A DNA stretch of 64,000 nt from an uncultured Arenicella sp. GTDB taxonomy: Bacteria > Pseudomonadota > Gammaproteobacteria > Arenicellales > Arenicellaceae. The notes beneath the pieces are model-generated. The model searched no databases, had not been told where the DNA came from, and saw nothing but the letters and a program-made list of their open reading frames with translations. Made by a program: the position numbers and the translations under genes. The stretch lies in the NCBI GenBank assembly GCA_938045295.1, contig CALINO010000032.1:34790-98789 (forward strand), in the 5' to 3' direction. Within the stretch, counting starts at the first letter, position 1. Each line of letters begins with the position of its first letter. Below, piece after piece: positions 27,388 to 36,553 of the stretch.

Positions 27388-30300
27388 CTACTGCAACGAC
27401 AAGCTCGGGTCACCCAAAATAGTCCAGTTAGTCACCGCGTCGTTCCATGGGCTCATGCGCGATTTTACTTTCTTCATCGCTTGCCCCCATGTGTTTTTGC
27501 CGCCTTTCATGGCCTTAAGCATGTTAACGCCGAAAATCGAATTTTCTCGATCTTCGCTTAGGTAGGCCGCGCCGGCAATTAGCACCGCCCCACCGTCGCT
27601 TTCAAATAACAATTGGTGCGCCATGCTATTAACCGACGGCGTTTCATAGTAGGTGGTATAGCACGCCAACGGCATCACCGTGGTTGGCTTGCCACTGTTG
27701 TGCATTTGGCCAACGTCGGCGGCATTGAGTAAATTACGATACGTCCAACGACTGCTGCTTGCGTGGCCGCTGAACACGGTTAAGCCAATGCCCGCCGAAT
27801 CTGGTTGATAATGCGACAACAACTCAGCTTTAGCCTCTTGCACGGCCTGACCGCGCTCAAGGTAATGGTCTAGGTAAACTTCATTCACGTTCACACTACT
27901 ACGGTCGATACCCACTTGCTCTGTCATGGTATCGATTTGTGTGGCAAAACGCTGCCCGCGTGCTTGATCAGTGGCATCGGCCACGAGCATAAGGCGATGA
28001 CTATATTTGTGCTGATTTTCTTCCCACGCTTTGGTTTTGGCAATGATGGTTTTTAAATCATCGGTGGTTCTCACCGGCCAACGGCCTAAAGCCACATCGG
28101 GCAAACCATCATCATTCAGATCAGCAAAATGATTGTCTGTAGGAGCATACTGAAAGTGGCGCGAGACGGCTTCGTACTGGGTTGGCAAAAAGGTGACATT
28201 GCCGTTCGATAAATAATCGTTGTAATCGTAACTGTGCCCGCCCACTAACAATACATAGTCTATCTTGTTATTGGCACTGGCAGCCTTTAAATAGTTACGC
28301 AACGCGGTTGGCTCATGCACCCCGTAACCATAGCTATTGACAATGTCTAACCAGCTGACGATGCTTACCGTATGCCCATTGGCAATTTTAGTGTCTGCAA
28401 ACTGGCTTAACTCTTCGCCAAGAAAGGCTGGGTGAGCAACAATCAAATAATTGGCATCGAGCTTACGAACTAAGTTTTTGGGCTCAACTCGTTGTATGTG
28501 ATCAAGCGTTAAATACGCCGACGGATCAACGATTGTGTAATGCGTCGTGTTGTTCGAATGAAGCTCGTCTATACCACCGTCTATACCACCAAAGCCCAAG
28601 GCATTGTTATCCAACGCCACGGTTTTTAACTGGGTGAAATTGCCGTTATCTTGATGCGCGTACACGGCCACTTGATCGACTGATGTGTCAACTTTATAAA
28701 ACGGCGCTTGTTCATCGCTACCGGTAAATGTGAATGCCAGCCCGGGCTCATTAACCAACGGCTTAGGCGCACTCAAACCCACCGAATCGATGTAAACAAT
28801 GTCGGCAAATTTTCCGGTGTCACCAACAACACTCACCTCAACCGTATTCGCGCCATCAACCAACCACTCGGCTGGCACCGAATATTCACGCTCTACATAA
28901 CTGAATCCATCAAATCGCTCATCGGCAATATGATTGCCATTTAAGCTCACTTGCAAATGATGGTCGTCCACCGAACCGGGTAAATCAATGCCGCCAGACA
29001 CGTTGATCGATACCAGTGCGTTATTTATCTGCGAGTCAATTGACAATACGTTAGTTGAAGAAGCCGATATCGTATGATTAAACACGTACTGTTTACTGGC
29101 CGGCGAGCCTGTAGACAACAGCATGGTGTCGTACCACGGGTCACCGCTGGTACTGGCCACAAAGTATTCAGAGTTTTCACCTTGCCATTGTGGCTGCAAG
29201 CCTGTTTGATGCAACACTTCATCGTCAGGCAGATTGCTCAACACACCCGCATTCACCGTTTTTTGACGATCGCGGTACACGCGGTACACTTTATCGTTGG
29301 TGTACAACGCCACGTTTGACTCAAGCTCAGTAACCCTAAACACCAAGCTGTCGTCGGCGCTTAGCAATTCGTCTTGCGATTCAATAATACGCGGCACGGC
29401 TTGCCCGCGGTGCGTCAGTGCAATGGTGTTAATTGGCGCATTTAATAACTCAGGCGCTTGCTCTAAAAGACTTACAGCTGGCACTTTATGTACCCCGACT
29501 TCAGACGCCACTAGCTCAACCACCGCACGCTGTTTACCAAATTGATATTGACGGTTTTGTTGTCGCTTTAAATGCTTCTTTGTGGCTTTTACCCATCGAC
29601 CATTGCGCAACTTGGTAAACCCGTTGTTGACCATGCGCTGTTCGTACTCAGAGCGAATGTTCGACCACGCTATTGCTTCGAACGACGCTTGTTCGCCATA
29701 ACGTTCGCCAATGTTAAACGGGCCATAAAATTCTTCGTAGCCGGAATTATCAATTGACGATAAACCAACCGCATCAATATTTTTTAGCAGTTCTTTAGCC
29801 ACCACCACTTTCTTTTGGTAGTGCTGAGATTCTGAAAAGTCACCAAACTTAGCCGCAATCAGGCCGGTGTTAATTTGCTGCCATTCGCCAGCGACCAAGC
29901 CCCACAAATTAAAGCCCACATTGAATGACTCGCTTTCAGTCTGCCATTGAAACTCAATGCTTTTCTGCCCGCGTTGTTGCGCTTGAAACAACGACAATGA
30001 CACCGGCGTAGTAAAAGAAGAGCCGAACGCAATCACACTGGCGCTTTCATCCACGTGCTGGCGGTTTTGCCCTGAAACTCGTTGCTCATCAATGGTAAAT
30101 CTAAATTCACCGGAGTTAAGCGCACAGTAACGTAACCAACCCTCTTCTTCATTGCGTGACCGTTTGGTGGCAATTGCCACTGGCGTTGAGGTAAAGCAAC
30201 CGGGCGTGAAGGATGCGCCCTCACCGGCATTACAGCCGTTATCCCACCCATCAACATCTTCATCGGTAATCAGCGCTTCGAACGCCACTGAACTGGGGCC

Positions 30301-31071
30301 ACCCACGCCGCTAAAGTCCAACGTGTTGTCAGTGCCCATTAAATTGCAATTACTGGTTTCTTCAATGGCTAGCCAACATACGCGCTCATCATTAAGCGTG
30401 CCAACATTATTTTCTTTGTTTAAATCCAATGCCAAATCAAAACCACCAGCGGCAATATTATCAACGGCCACTGACAACATCGGTTGAATTGGGTTGACTG
30501 GAGCGGCCCCTAATTGGGCGTTGTTCGACGTTTGAATATTGGTGATCACCACCGGTGCGCCTGAAAAACCGGCACTGAACGTAATCGGCTCATAGCTTTC
30601 TGTATCACAACCGGTGGTGCAGTTATGCTGCACAGCATTGGTTTCTATGCAGCCGGCTTCAAATGTGACTGAACCGCCGTTATTAGTAGGAATGGTTTGT
30701 ACGCCTTCGGCAATGGCCATGTATTGCAAGGGCACCGCCACATGCTGGCCATCCCATGAACTGTCTTCAGCACAAACGGCTTCAAATTCGGTGGTGGAAA
30801 TGTTTTGAAAGCGAACTTCACAACTGTTGCTACCAGCAACATTGCCAATAGCAAACACGGCCGGCGTGCTAGCAAAAGGAGTTTGAAAATCAAACGTGTC
30901 GTAGGTATTGTTTACAAACGTGTCGTGTATTGAGCCTGCCCCCACTTCAAACACGTTAGGCCCAGCCATGGCAACATGGCTAACGCTCAATGCGCTTAAC
31001 AACAACCCCCAGTGAAACGCTCGATTAAATTTACGAGTGATGGTTTTATTTAAAATCAGATGTGTATTCAA
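27388..31071 (-). CDS. Peptidase family C25 (gingipain-like) protein with H-type-lectin-like N-terminus
   Basis: The frame reaches a TTG at 31089 (1,233 aa). The TTG at 31071 (1,227 aa) is preferred because GGGGGCG lies 8 bases upstream. A signal peptide ends near HVAMAG. The N-terminal module begins VFEVGAGSIHDTFVNNTYDT and has FQTPFASTPAVFAIG, CEVRFQNISTTEFE and VPLQYMAIAEG, which resembles H-type lectin/discoidin-II repeats. Then come the shared module (VSLSLFQAQQRG, NVGFNLWG, EEFYGPFNIGERYGE) and the C25 core: LLVGGHSYDYNDY, DLNDDGLPDVALGRWPV, catalytic His in FSGHASS (codon 27763-27765) and Cys in LACYTTYYE (27661-27663), ending WTILGDPSLSLQ. Secreted peptidase is likely; a glycan-binding role for the N-terminus is inferred. 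Confidence 0.84.
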   Translation of the reverse strand: MNTHLILNKTITRKFNRAFHWGLLLSALSVSHVAMAGPNVFEVGAGSIHDTFVNNTYDTFDFQTPFASTPAVFAIGNVAGSNSCEVRFQNISTTEFEAVCAEDSSWDGQHVAVPLQYMAIAEGVQTIPTNNGGSVTFEAGCIETNAVQHNCTTGCDTESYEPITFSAGFSGAPVVITNIQTSNNAQLGAAPVNPIQPMLSVAVDNIAAGGFDLALDLNKENNVGTLNDERVCWLAIEETSNCNLMGTDNTLDFSGVGGPSSVAFEALITDEDVDGWDNGCNAGEGASFTPGCFTSTPVAIATKRSRNEEEGWLRYCALNSGEFRFTIDEQRVSGQNRQHVDESASVIAFGSSFTTPVSLSLFQAQQRGQKSIEFQWQTESESFNVGFNLWGLVAGEWQQINTGLIAAKFGDFSESQHYQKKVVVAKELLKNIDAVGLSSIDNSGYEEFYGPFNIGERYGEQASFEAIAWSNIRSEYEQRMVNNGFTKLRNGRWVKATKKHLKRQQNRQYQFGKQRAVVELVASEVGVHKVPAVSLLEQAPELLNAPINTIALTHRGQAVPRIIESQDELLSADDSLVFRVTELESNVALYTNDKVYRVYRDRQKTVNAGVLSNLPDDEVLHQTGLQPQWQGENSEYFVASTSGDPWYDTMLLSTGSPASKQYVFNHTISASSTNVLSIDSQINNALVSINVSGGIDLPGSVDDHHLQVSLNGNHIADERFDGFSYVEREYSVPAEWLVDGANTVEVSVVGDTGKFADIVYIDSVGLSAPKPLVNEPGLAFTFTGSDEQAPFYKVDTSVDQVAVYAHQDNGNFTQLKTVALDNNALGFGGIDGGIDELHSNNTTHYTIVDPSAYLTLDHIQRVEPKNLVRKLDANYLIVAHPAFLGEELSQFADTKIANGHTVSIVSWLDIVNSYGYGVHEPTALRNYLKAASANNKIDYVLLVGGHSYDYNDYLSNGNVTFLPTQYEAVSRHFQYAPTDNHFADLNDDGLPDVALGRWPVRTTDDLKTIIAKTKAWEENQHKYSHRLMLVADATDQARGQRFATQIDTMTEQVGIDRSSVNVNEVYLDHYLERGQAVQEAKAELLSHYQPDSAGIGLTVFSGHASSSRWTYRNLLNAADVGQMHNSGKPTTVMPLACYTTYYETPSVNSMAHQLLFESDGGAVLIAGAAYLSEDRENSIFGVNMLKAMKGGKNTWGQAMKKVKSRMSPWNDAVTNWTILGDPSLSLQ

Positions 31072-31152
31072 GACTGCGCCCCCAAGCAATAGTCATCCCA
31101 CTCACTATTGTGAGCCAATAATTTGCAAAAACAATAATTTTCCTATAAAAAA

Positions 31153-31193
31153 AACAATGATTTAACAAATATTATTGTTTGCTCATCATTGTT
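31153..31193. promoter_or_regulatory. Nested inverted repeats upstream of the third C25 gene
   Basis: AACAATGA (31153-31160) and TCATTGTT (31186-31193) form a perfect outer repeat around an inner imperfect palindrome AACAAATATTATTGTT (31164-31179). The site lies 82-122 bp upstream of the preferred start. A repressor or activator site is plausible; the protein is unknown. Confidence 0.4.
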
Positions 31194-31278
31194 GAGTTCA
31201 ATTATGCTGATATGCGATTGCGATATGGTTGAGACCGGCTGGGCTAATTATATATTTCTTTACGCTAACTCCCTTAGC

Positions 31279-31308
31279 GCTACAGCGCTTGTTGCACTGT
31301 AGCTTTTT
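31279..31308 (+). terminator. Plus-strand terminator without an upstream gene
   Basis: GCTACAG/CTGTAGC stem with an 11-nt loop and a T5 run. The two flanking genes are both on the minus strand, so this would end a short plus-strand transcript starting in the region 31100-31270, or is fortuitous. The rest of the 459-bp gap (31072-31530) holds the nested repeats and the receptor-gene 3' hairpin. Confidence 0.45.
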
Positions 31309-31468
31309 GCTTTTTCCCCTACACTGCTTCCCTACATTATTTGCCTACTAAACCAATCAAAAGGTTCGGCTTAATTGGTGTAACAGGCTGATCAATTCCT
31401 TTGAGGCCTTACTGATGAACACTTAAATGATGTGGCTTAATTTAGGCTTAATACGGCTGAGGTGATAG

Positions 31469-31511
31469 AAGCGCTAAGGCGCCGAATAAAAATTCGAACG
31501 CCCTAGTGCTT
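31469..31511 (-). terminator. Long hairpin after the TonB receptor gene
   Basis: AAGCGCTAAGGCGCCGAAT pairs imperfectly with the segment ending GTGCTT, loop AAAA, starting 20 bp beyond the receptor stop. It is probably the 3' end of that transcript; there is no clean T-run. Confidence 0.5.
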
Positions 31512-31530
31512 ACCCCCCAAAATAAACGAT

Positions 31531-34500
31531 CTAAAATTGAACCGTCAGCCCAAAGTTATAACGCGCACCAAACTCTTCAAAACTTAACAGCTGATCACTA
31601 AAGCGGCCGTGTTGACGCACCGTTTCTTCGGTAATGTTCAAGCCTTCTGCGAATACAGAAATACTGTCATTGATTTGATAGCTTACGTTAAGATCCCACT
31701 GGCCATACTCTTCAACAAAAGTGGGTTCACCCGCACGTTGCGGTTGGAACAGCGCCAATAAGAAGTCGTCTCTCCAGTTGTACGCCAATCGAGCTTGAAA
31801 CTTTTCAGACTCATAAAACCCCACCAAGTTGGCAGAATCACTTAAGCCTGTTAACGCAAAAGTGTTGTTAACGTCGTATAGATCGTATTCAACATTGCCA
31901 TCAACCAACGTTAAGTTAGCAATCATGCCAAAGCCTGAGTCACCAAACATGTGCTGAACATTGAACTCAAAGCCATCCACTTCCGCGTCATCCAAGTTGC
32001 TTGGCGTGGCAATCAAGAAGTTAATAGCCGGATCGTTCTGAGTTGAAAAACAGTTTGGATTTCCACCGACAACTTCGTCTGGGCAACCAGGGCGAGGAGA
32101 AATACTTGGGTCAGTAAGCGGGTTACCGTTCACATCAGGCACAGTGCCCTCTCTGGTTGAGACCCCAATAAAGTTCTCTACATACTTTTTAAAATACCCA
32201 ACCGACGCATAGCTGCCATCACCGTAATACCACTCTAATGACAGGTCTAAGTTCTCTGAGTCTAATGGCAACAAATCTGGGTTACCGGTAGACGCATTGA
32301 ACGGCCCTTGTGGGCGAGCATCCAGTGACAATGAAGGGAACAACGCTGACAAGTCTGGGCGGCTGAGTGTGTGGCTGTATGAGAAGCGAGTAATCACATT
32401 TTCTTTTACGTCCAAACTTAAATCAAAGTTTGGCAGCAATCGAGTGTAACCGCCTGATTGGCTAATGTTTCTTTCATCTTCAGTGAAGATTTCGCCAAAC
32501 CTGCCCGCGGTATTAACATAGTTAAGAGCTTCAACTTGACGTTGGCGTGCAACCGCCGTTACGTCTGTGTCTTCCCAACGAACACCGGCGTTTAATTTAA
32601 TCGGCATGCCATTAAATTCACTTTCAACGTTCACCGCCACGTAAGCGGCCAAGGTTTCTTCTTCTACACCGTTGTAGGTGGGAGAGTTTTCGAAGAAGAA
32701 ACCTTGGTCACGAACTAAATTGAACGCTTCAAGCGCACTGTAGTCTGACAACAAAGGAAATAAGTTTTCACTGCCGCCAATGTTGGAACCAAACCCATCA
32801 CTGGAACGAAATTGTAAATCTAAACCGGAAATATCAACCGGCACAAACGCCACGGTTCTACGACGGAATGTGTCAATTTTATAATCGGTTTTAACCACAC
32901 CAAAATCGATGTTTCTTAGTGCGCCATCACCGGAGTTTGACCATTCACCACCCAGGTTGATTTGGTTAATGTTATTTTCAATTTCATAACCGCGCATTTG
33001 AAATAAATCAAACTGAATGTTTTCTTTAGCAAACGGGTCGCCGCCAGGCAGGCCACTGGCATTAAATGAAACCGCAGGGCGGCCTGTTGGGCTGGTTTGG
33101 TACGCAATATCAACACCACCACGATCAGGAATACCGTCGCCATTAAGGTCGGTTACGCGTGGGTTTTTAAGGTTAATAATAAACTCTGAGTTCTGACCGT
33201 CAGGCTGTGAGTGCGAGGTAGAATCGTGCGCGTCTAAGGTGAAATTTAAATTATCAGTCGCCTGCCAATCTAAGTTTAAACCGATCGAGTCATTCTCAGT
33301 TTCAAACAAAAAGTGCCACGCCCAAAAGTTTAATTCATCACCGGGGCGATTGGGGTTAGTGACCGTGCCATTGGCATCGGCGTTACCGCCGGTATCGCCA
33401 TCGAACCAAAAGCTAGTACGATTAAGGTTGTCGGTTTCTTCAAATCGCGAAGCCGTGTAATCAAGCGTTGCGGTTAACGAGTCCGTAGGCGCAAACTGCA
33501 ATACTAACTGCCCATTCTGCCTTTTTCGCTCGTGCTCATGCACATCAACGTCAATGGTTAATGGCGCCCAATGAGTGCGGTTAGGGTTCAGGCTTGTGTT
33601 AATGCCGCTTTTATCAACGTTTGAACCACGTTCAGCTGGCCAACCTTGCGAACCAACACGTTCACGGCCACTGTCTCTTTCAGCGTGCGACAACGACACC
33701 AACACGCCTAACTTACCGTCTAAAAATGTTTGGCTAATCATGCCGGCCAATTCAGGTGTTACTGAACGCCCATCGCCCACGCTGGTGTCAACAACGCCTT
33801 TGGCCGACACCACGGCTTTAAAGCCTTCTTGGTCGAACGGTTTGGCGGTATCAATGTTAATGGTTGAACCAATGCCGCCAGAAGCAATATTGGCTTTACC
33901 GGTTTTATATACCTTTACGCCTGACACACTCTCAGCGGCCAGCTCACGAAAATTAAAACTGCGGTCGATGCCATTTTCTAACAGCGTCGACGAGGTTGGC
34001 ATTTGACGACCATTGAGCGTCACCAAATTAAATGTCGGCCCAAAACCACGCACTGAAACCTGATTACCTTCGTTATTCGATCGGTCGATGGAAACGCCAG
34101 TAATGCGTTGCAAAGACTCGGCCAGGTTTGTATCAGGAAACTTGCCAATGTCTTCGGCGGAAATTGCATCCACCACACCATCTGAATCGCGCTTAATATC
34201 CATAGAGCGTTCCAATGATGCTCTAATACCGGTAACGACGATCTCTTCTAATTGCTTTGCTTCTTTTTTATCATCGGCTTGTTGGGCATTGACGCCAGCG
34301 GCCGATACCAAAGCAGCAAGCGCTGCTGCAACGCCTGTTTTTTTGAAAGCTGTACTTCTCATGGGGTTCTCCTCATTGTTTTGTCGTACTATTTCAGTGT
34401 CTGAAGACACCGAAATATTAATTACGTGCTTTTGGGAAAGGCCGCCTATAAGACCTGTATTTTTGAGCATCAGAGATAAGGCTTTAGGAAGAGTGTATCG

Positions 34501-34752
34501 ACCACTCACTGGGTTCGATTGCTTACCTTCCACCAAGTCGTAGGGAAAAAGAGAGATAGCACCGGTTTGCTCGTGCAATACGGTAAGCGCTGTTGCTAAA
34601 TCTTGCGAAGGTATGTCTAGTCGATATCGTCGTTCAGCAGACAATACTTCTCTACTGACTGACAATGCAATCAAGCAAATCGACACAATAAACCACTTCA
34701 CAACGCAACCATATCTGTTCCGTTTCTCCAGCCTCTTAATTGGCAAAAACAC
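31531..34752 (-). CDS. TonB-dependent receptor with N-terminal STN signalling domain and an internal second start
   Basis: 1,073 codons from a GTG at 34752; GTG 34701 (MKWFIVSICLIALSVS) is a better first signal peptide. An STN domain follows (YRLDIPSQDLATALTVLHEQ, ISLFPYDLVEGK, LPKALSLML), as in FecA-type receptors that signal to FecR. Then, at codon 131, comes a complete second start: ATG 34362 with GAGGAG upstream and its own signal peptide (MRSTAFKKTGVAAALAALVS, cleavage near VNAQ), a TonB-box-like EEIVVTG, the plug (GKFPDTNLAESLQRITGVSI, VSVRGFGPTFNLVTLNGRQM) and a 22-strand barrel ending YNFGLTVQF. This barrel class (TonB-Xanth-Caul type) imports oligosaccharides. Third gene of a sigma-FecR-receptor set. 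The internal start gives a 943-aa receptor lacking STN. Confidence 0.9.
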   Translation of the reverse strand: MFLPIKRLEKRNRYGCVVKWFIVSICLIALSVSREVLSAERRYRLDIPSQDLATALTVLHEQTGAISLFPYDLVEGKQSNPVSGRYTLPKALSLMLKNTGLIGGLSQKHVINISVSSDTEIVRQNNEENPMRSTAFKKTGVAAALAALVSAAGVNAQQADDKKEAKQLEEIVVTGIRASLERSMDIKRDSDGVVDAISAEDIGKFPDTNLAESLQRITGVSIDRSNNEGNQVSVRGFGPTFNLVTLNGRQMPTSSTLLENGIDRSFNFRELAAESVSGVKVYKTGKANIASGGIGSTINIDTAKPFDQEGFKAVVSAKGVVDTSVGDGRSVTPELAGMISQTFLDGKLGVLVSLSHAERDSGRERVGSQGWPAERGSNVDKSGINTSLNPNRTHWAPLTIDVDVHEHERKRQNGQLVLQFAPTDSLTATLDYTASRFEETDNLNRTSFWFDGDTGGNADANGTVTNPNRPGDELNFWAWHFLFETENDSIGLNLDWQATDNLNFTLDAHDSTSHSQPDGQNSEFIINLKNPRVTDLNGDGIPDRGGVDIAYQTSPTGRPAVSFNASGLPGGDPFAKENIQFDLFQMRGYEIENNINQINLGGEWSNSGDGALRNIDFGVVKTDYKIDTFRRRTVAFVPVDISGLDLQFRSSDGFGSNIGGSENLFPLLSDYSALEAFNLVRDQGFFFENSPTYNGVEEETLAAYVAVNVESEFNGMPIKLNAGVRWEDTDVTAVARQRQVEALNYVNTAGRFGEIFTEDERNISQSGGYTRLLPNFDLSLDVKENVITRFSYSHTLSRPDLSALFPSLSLDARPQGPFNASTGNPDLLPLDSENLDLSLEWYYGDGSYASVGYFKKYVENFIGVSTREGTVPDVNGNPLTDPSISPRPGCPDEVVGGNPNCFSTQNDPAINFLIATPSNLDDAEVDGFEFNVQHMFGDSGFGMIANLTLVDGNVEYDLYDVNNTFALTGLSDSANLVGFYESEKFQARLAYNWRDDFLLALFQPQRAGEPTFVEEYGQWDLNVSYQINDSISVFAEGLNITEETVRQHGRFSDQLLSFEEFGARYNFGLTVQF

Positions 34753-34792
34753 AGTCGTCTGTCGCGACCTTATCTATATAACAATTGAAGGG

Positions 34793-34814
34793 AAAAAAAC
34801 CGTAAGCTTTTTTT
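34793..34814 (-). promoter_or_regulatory. Candidate ECF-sigma promoter element of the receptor gene
   Basis: On the minus strand the site reads A7-GCTTACGG-T7. The same core, A5-GCTTACGGG-T4, lies before the sigma-factor gene at 36554-36571 in the same orientation. It could be the -35 region recognised by the ECF sigma encoded here, or a binding site of another regulator. Confidence 0.4.
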
Positions 34815-34857
34815 ACATTTATTTACATAAATGTGACTTTAGCAACAAAAGAAAAGC

Positions 34858-35931
34858 TTAGTTAAAACTTTTGCCACCGTGAATAACAACGCGGTCACTA
34901 TCAAGCCGCGTTATCTGCAGACCAAAATTAGTTTCAAGGGAAGAAAACATCGCCTCCGTTTCGCCCACTGGGAAATTGCCACCAATGCGGATGTTTTTTA
35001 TTTCAGGAGTTGAAAACTCAATACTAACATCAGTGTAACGACTGATTTCTTGCACCACGTCTTCGAGTGACTCGCCAGCAAAAATTAACACGCCTTTAGT
35101 CCAAGAAACACGTTTCGCCACGTCGCTCACTGTGATCTCTTCTAACTTTTCTAACTTATGCACTGACTTAGAGTTTTCATCTAATTGACTGACGATGCTG
35201 CCCACTTCACCGGCACGCAACATGCCTAAGCTTTTAGTCGCACTTTGTAAGGCATTGCTCACCTGCGAAGGCTTTACATCTATAGGCTGGGACACAGAGG
35301 CCACGCCAACGCGCCCTTCTGAAACGGCCACATCCACTTTATCGCCCTTAAGGTACACGCCAAAGGCCGTGCCAATTGCATGAATGCGCCCTTTACCGGC
35401 GTACACCCTGAATGGGCGATTTTTATTTTTAGCGACGCTGAAATAAGCCTCTCCAGAAAGCAAATAAATGTCTCTAAAGTCTTTGCTGTAGTCAATTCTT
35501 ACTTTGGAGTTGGTATTGAGTTTTAAGGTTGAACCATCGGCAAGATCAATGGTTTTTTGGCTGCCCACTTTAGTGGCAATAACGCCGTTGGCTTGAGTAT
35601 CAAGCGCGCCATTAAACATATAAAAGCCAAACAGACCTATAACCAATAACAAGGACGCCGCCATGGCTACCCAACTGACACCAAAAACGGTGCGTGCTTG
35701 ATACTGTGAGCGCCGTAACGGCACCGCCAATTCGGTTAGTATATTGGCATCGCCCCACACTTTGGCCAGGCGTTCAAAATGTTCGCGGTGAGCGGGGCTC
35801 TGATCTAACCATGCGCACAGTTTGGCTTTATCTTTACTGTTTAAACCATCACCAGACTCAAGCTTTAAAATCCAATTCGCAGCTTCTTCAATCACCGTAT
35901 TTCGATCTGAGAATTCGACAATTTTTTTCAT
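34858..35931 (-). CDS. FecR-family anti-sigma/signal transducer
   Basis: 357 residues. An N-terminal cytoplasmic part with AANWILKLESGDGLNSKDKA and FERLAKVWGD (DUF4880, binds sigma), one transmembrane helix (residues 83-107, VFGVSWVAMAASLLLVIGLF), then a periplasmic FecR domain with QKTIDLADGSTLKLNTNS, LLSGEAYFSVAKN, RPFRVYAG and GTAFGVYL, and a C-terminal DUF4974-like part (LEDVVQEISRYTDVSIEF) that contacts the receptor STN domain. It relays occupancy of the outer-membrane receptor to the ECF sigma. The start overlaps the sigma stop by 4 bp. Confidence 0.93.
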   Translation of the reverse strand: MKKIVEFSDRNTVIEEAANWILKLESGDGLNSKDKAKLCAWLDQSPAHREHFERLAKVWGDANILTELAVPLRRSQYQARTVFGVSWVAMAASLLLVIGLFGFYMFNGALDTQANGVIATKVGSQKTIDLADGSTLKLNTNSKVRIDYSKDFRDIYLLSGEAYFSVAKNKNRPFRVYAGKGRIHAIGTAFGVYLKGDKVDVAVSEGRVGVASVSQPIDVKPSQVSNALQSATKSLGMLRAGEVGSIVSQLDENSKSVHKLEKLEEITVSDVAKRVSWTKGVLIFAGESLEDVVQEISRYTDVSIEFSTPEIKNIRIGGNFPVGETEAMFSSLETNFGLQITRLDSDRVVIHGGKSFN

Positions 35932-36530
35932 TTCTTTGCCCCTCTCTGAATGTGTGAAACACGATTTTTGGTTTCATTATGAGCGGAATATTCGCCATTG
36001 GATTTAAGCATGTATTGATCACACAAAATCATTGCTCGACGAAGGTATTTCTCCACCGAACTTAAGGATAAAGACATTTGCTTTGCTATTTCTTTGTGCG
36101 TCATACCGTGCACTTTTTTTAATAAAAAGGCTTCTCTGCACTTACCGTCAAGAGTTTTAACCGCGGCGCAGTAAAGTGCTAATTGTTGCTGCGCATCGAC
36201 AATTTCATCCGGCGATGGGTCAGCATGCAAATCATCGCGCTTCGAATACTCTTCTAGAAAATCAGTAACGCGTTTGGACTTTTTGGTAAGCTTTGTCAGC
36301 GCTATATTCTTTGCAGTGGCAAACAAAAAAGGCTTAGGTTGTTCAATTTCAGCTTTCTGGCCGGCCATGTAGGCACGCAGATACGTCTCTTGAACCACAT
36401 CTTCAATATCTTCTCTATTGGAAAAAAAACGAGCAATGAATTTTTTCAAAAAAGACTGATTTTGCAGAAAAGAGTCGGAGATATCAGTGCCAGCTGGCCC
36501 CTTAATTGAATCTTTATCCTTAGCTTTCAC
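35928..36530 (-). CDS. ECF sigma factor, FecI-like
   Basis: 200 residues from a GTG start without a clear ribosome-binding site. Region 2 is FIARFFSNREDIEDVVQETY with LRAYM; region 4 is MTHKEIAKQMSLSLSSVEKY with LRRAM. An N-terminal extension of about 25 polar residues and a basic C-terminus flank the core. It is held by the FecR protein encoded next and should transcribe the receptor gene when ligand binds. The motif 36554-36571 lies only 24 bp upstream of the GTG, so if it is a promoter the leader is very short or the true start is a little downstream. Confidence 0.92.
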   Translation of the reverse strand: MKAKDKDSIKGPAGTDISDSFLQNQSFLKKFIARFFSNREDIEDVVQETYLRAYMAGQKAEIEQPKPFLFATAKNIALTKLTKKSKRVTDFLEEYSKRDDLHADPSPDEIVDAQQQLALYCAAVKTLDGKCREAFLLKKVHGMTHKEIAKQMSLSLSSVEKYLRRAMILCDQYMLKSNGEYSAHNETKNRVSHIQRGAKK

Positions 36531-36553
36531 AATAATTAGACTATTAAACGCTT

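Noticed and set aside
2260..31089. Type IX secretion substrates
   Set aside because: None of the three C25 proteins ends in a recognisable C-terminal sorting domain; two end right after the peptidase core.
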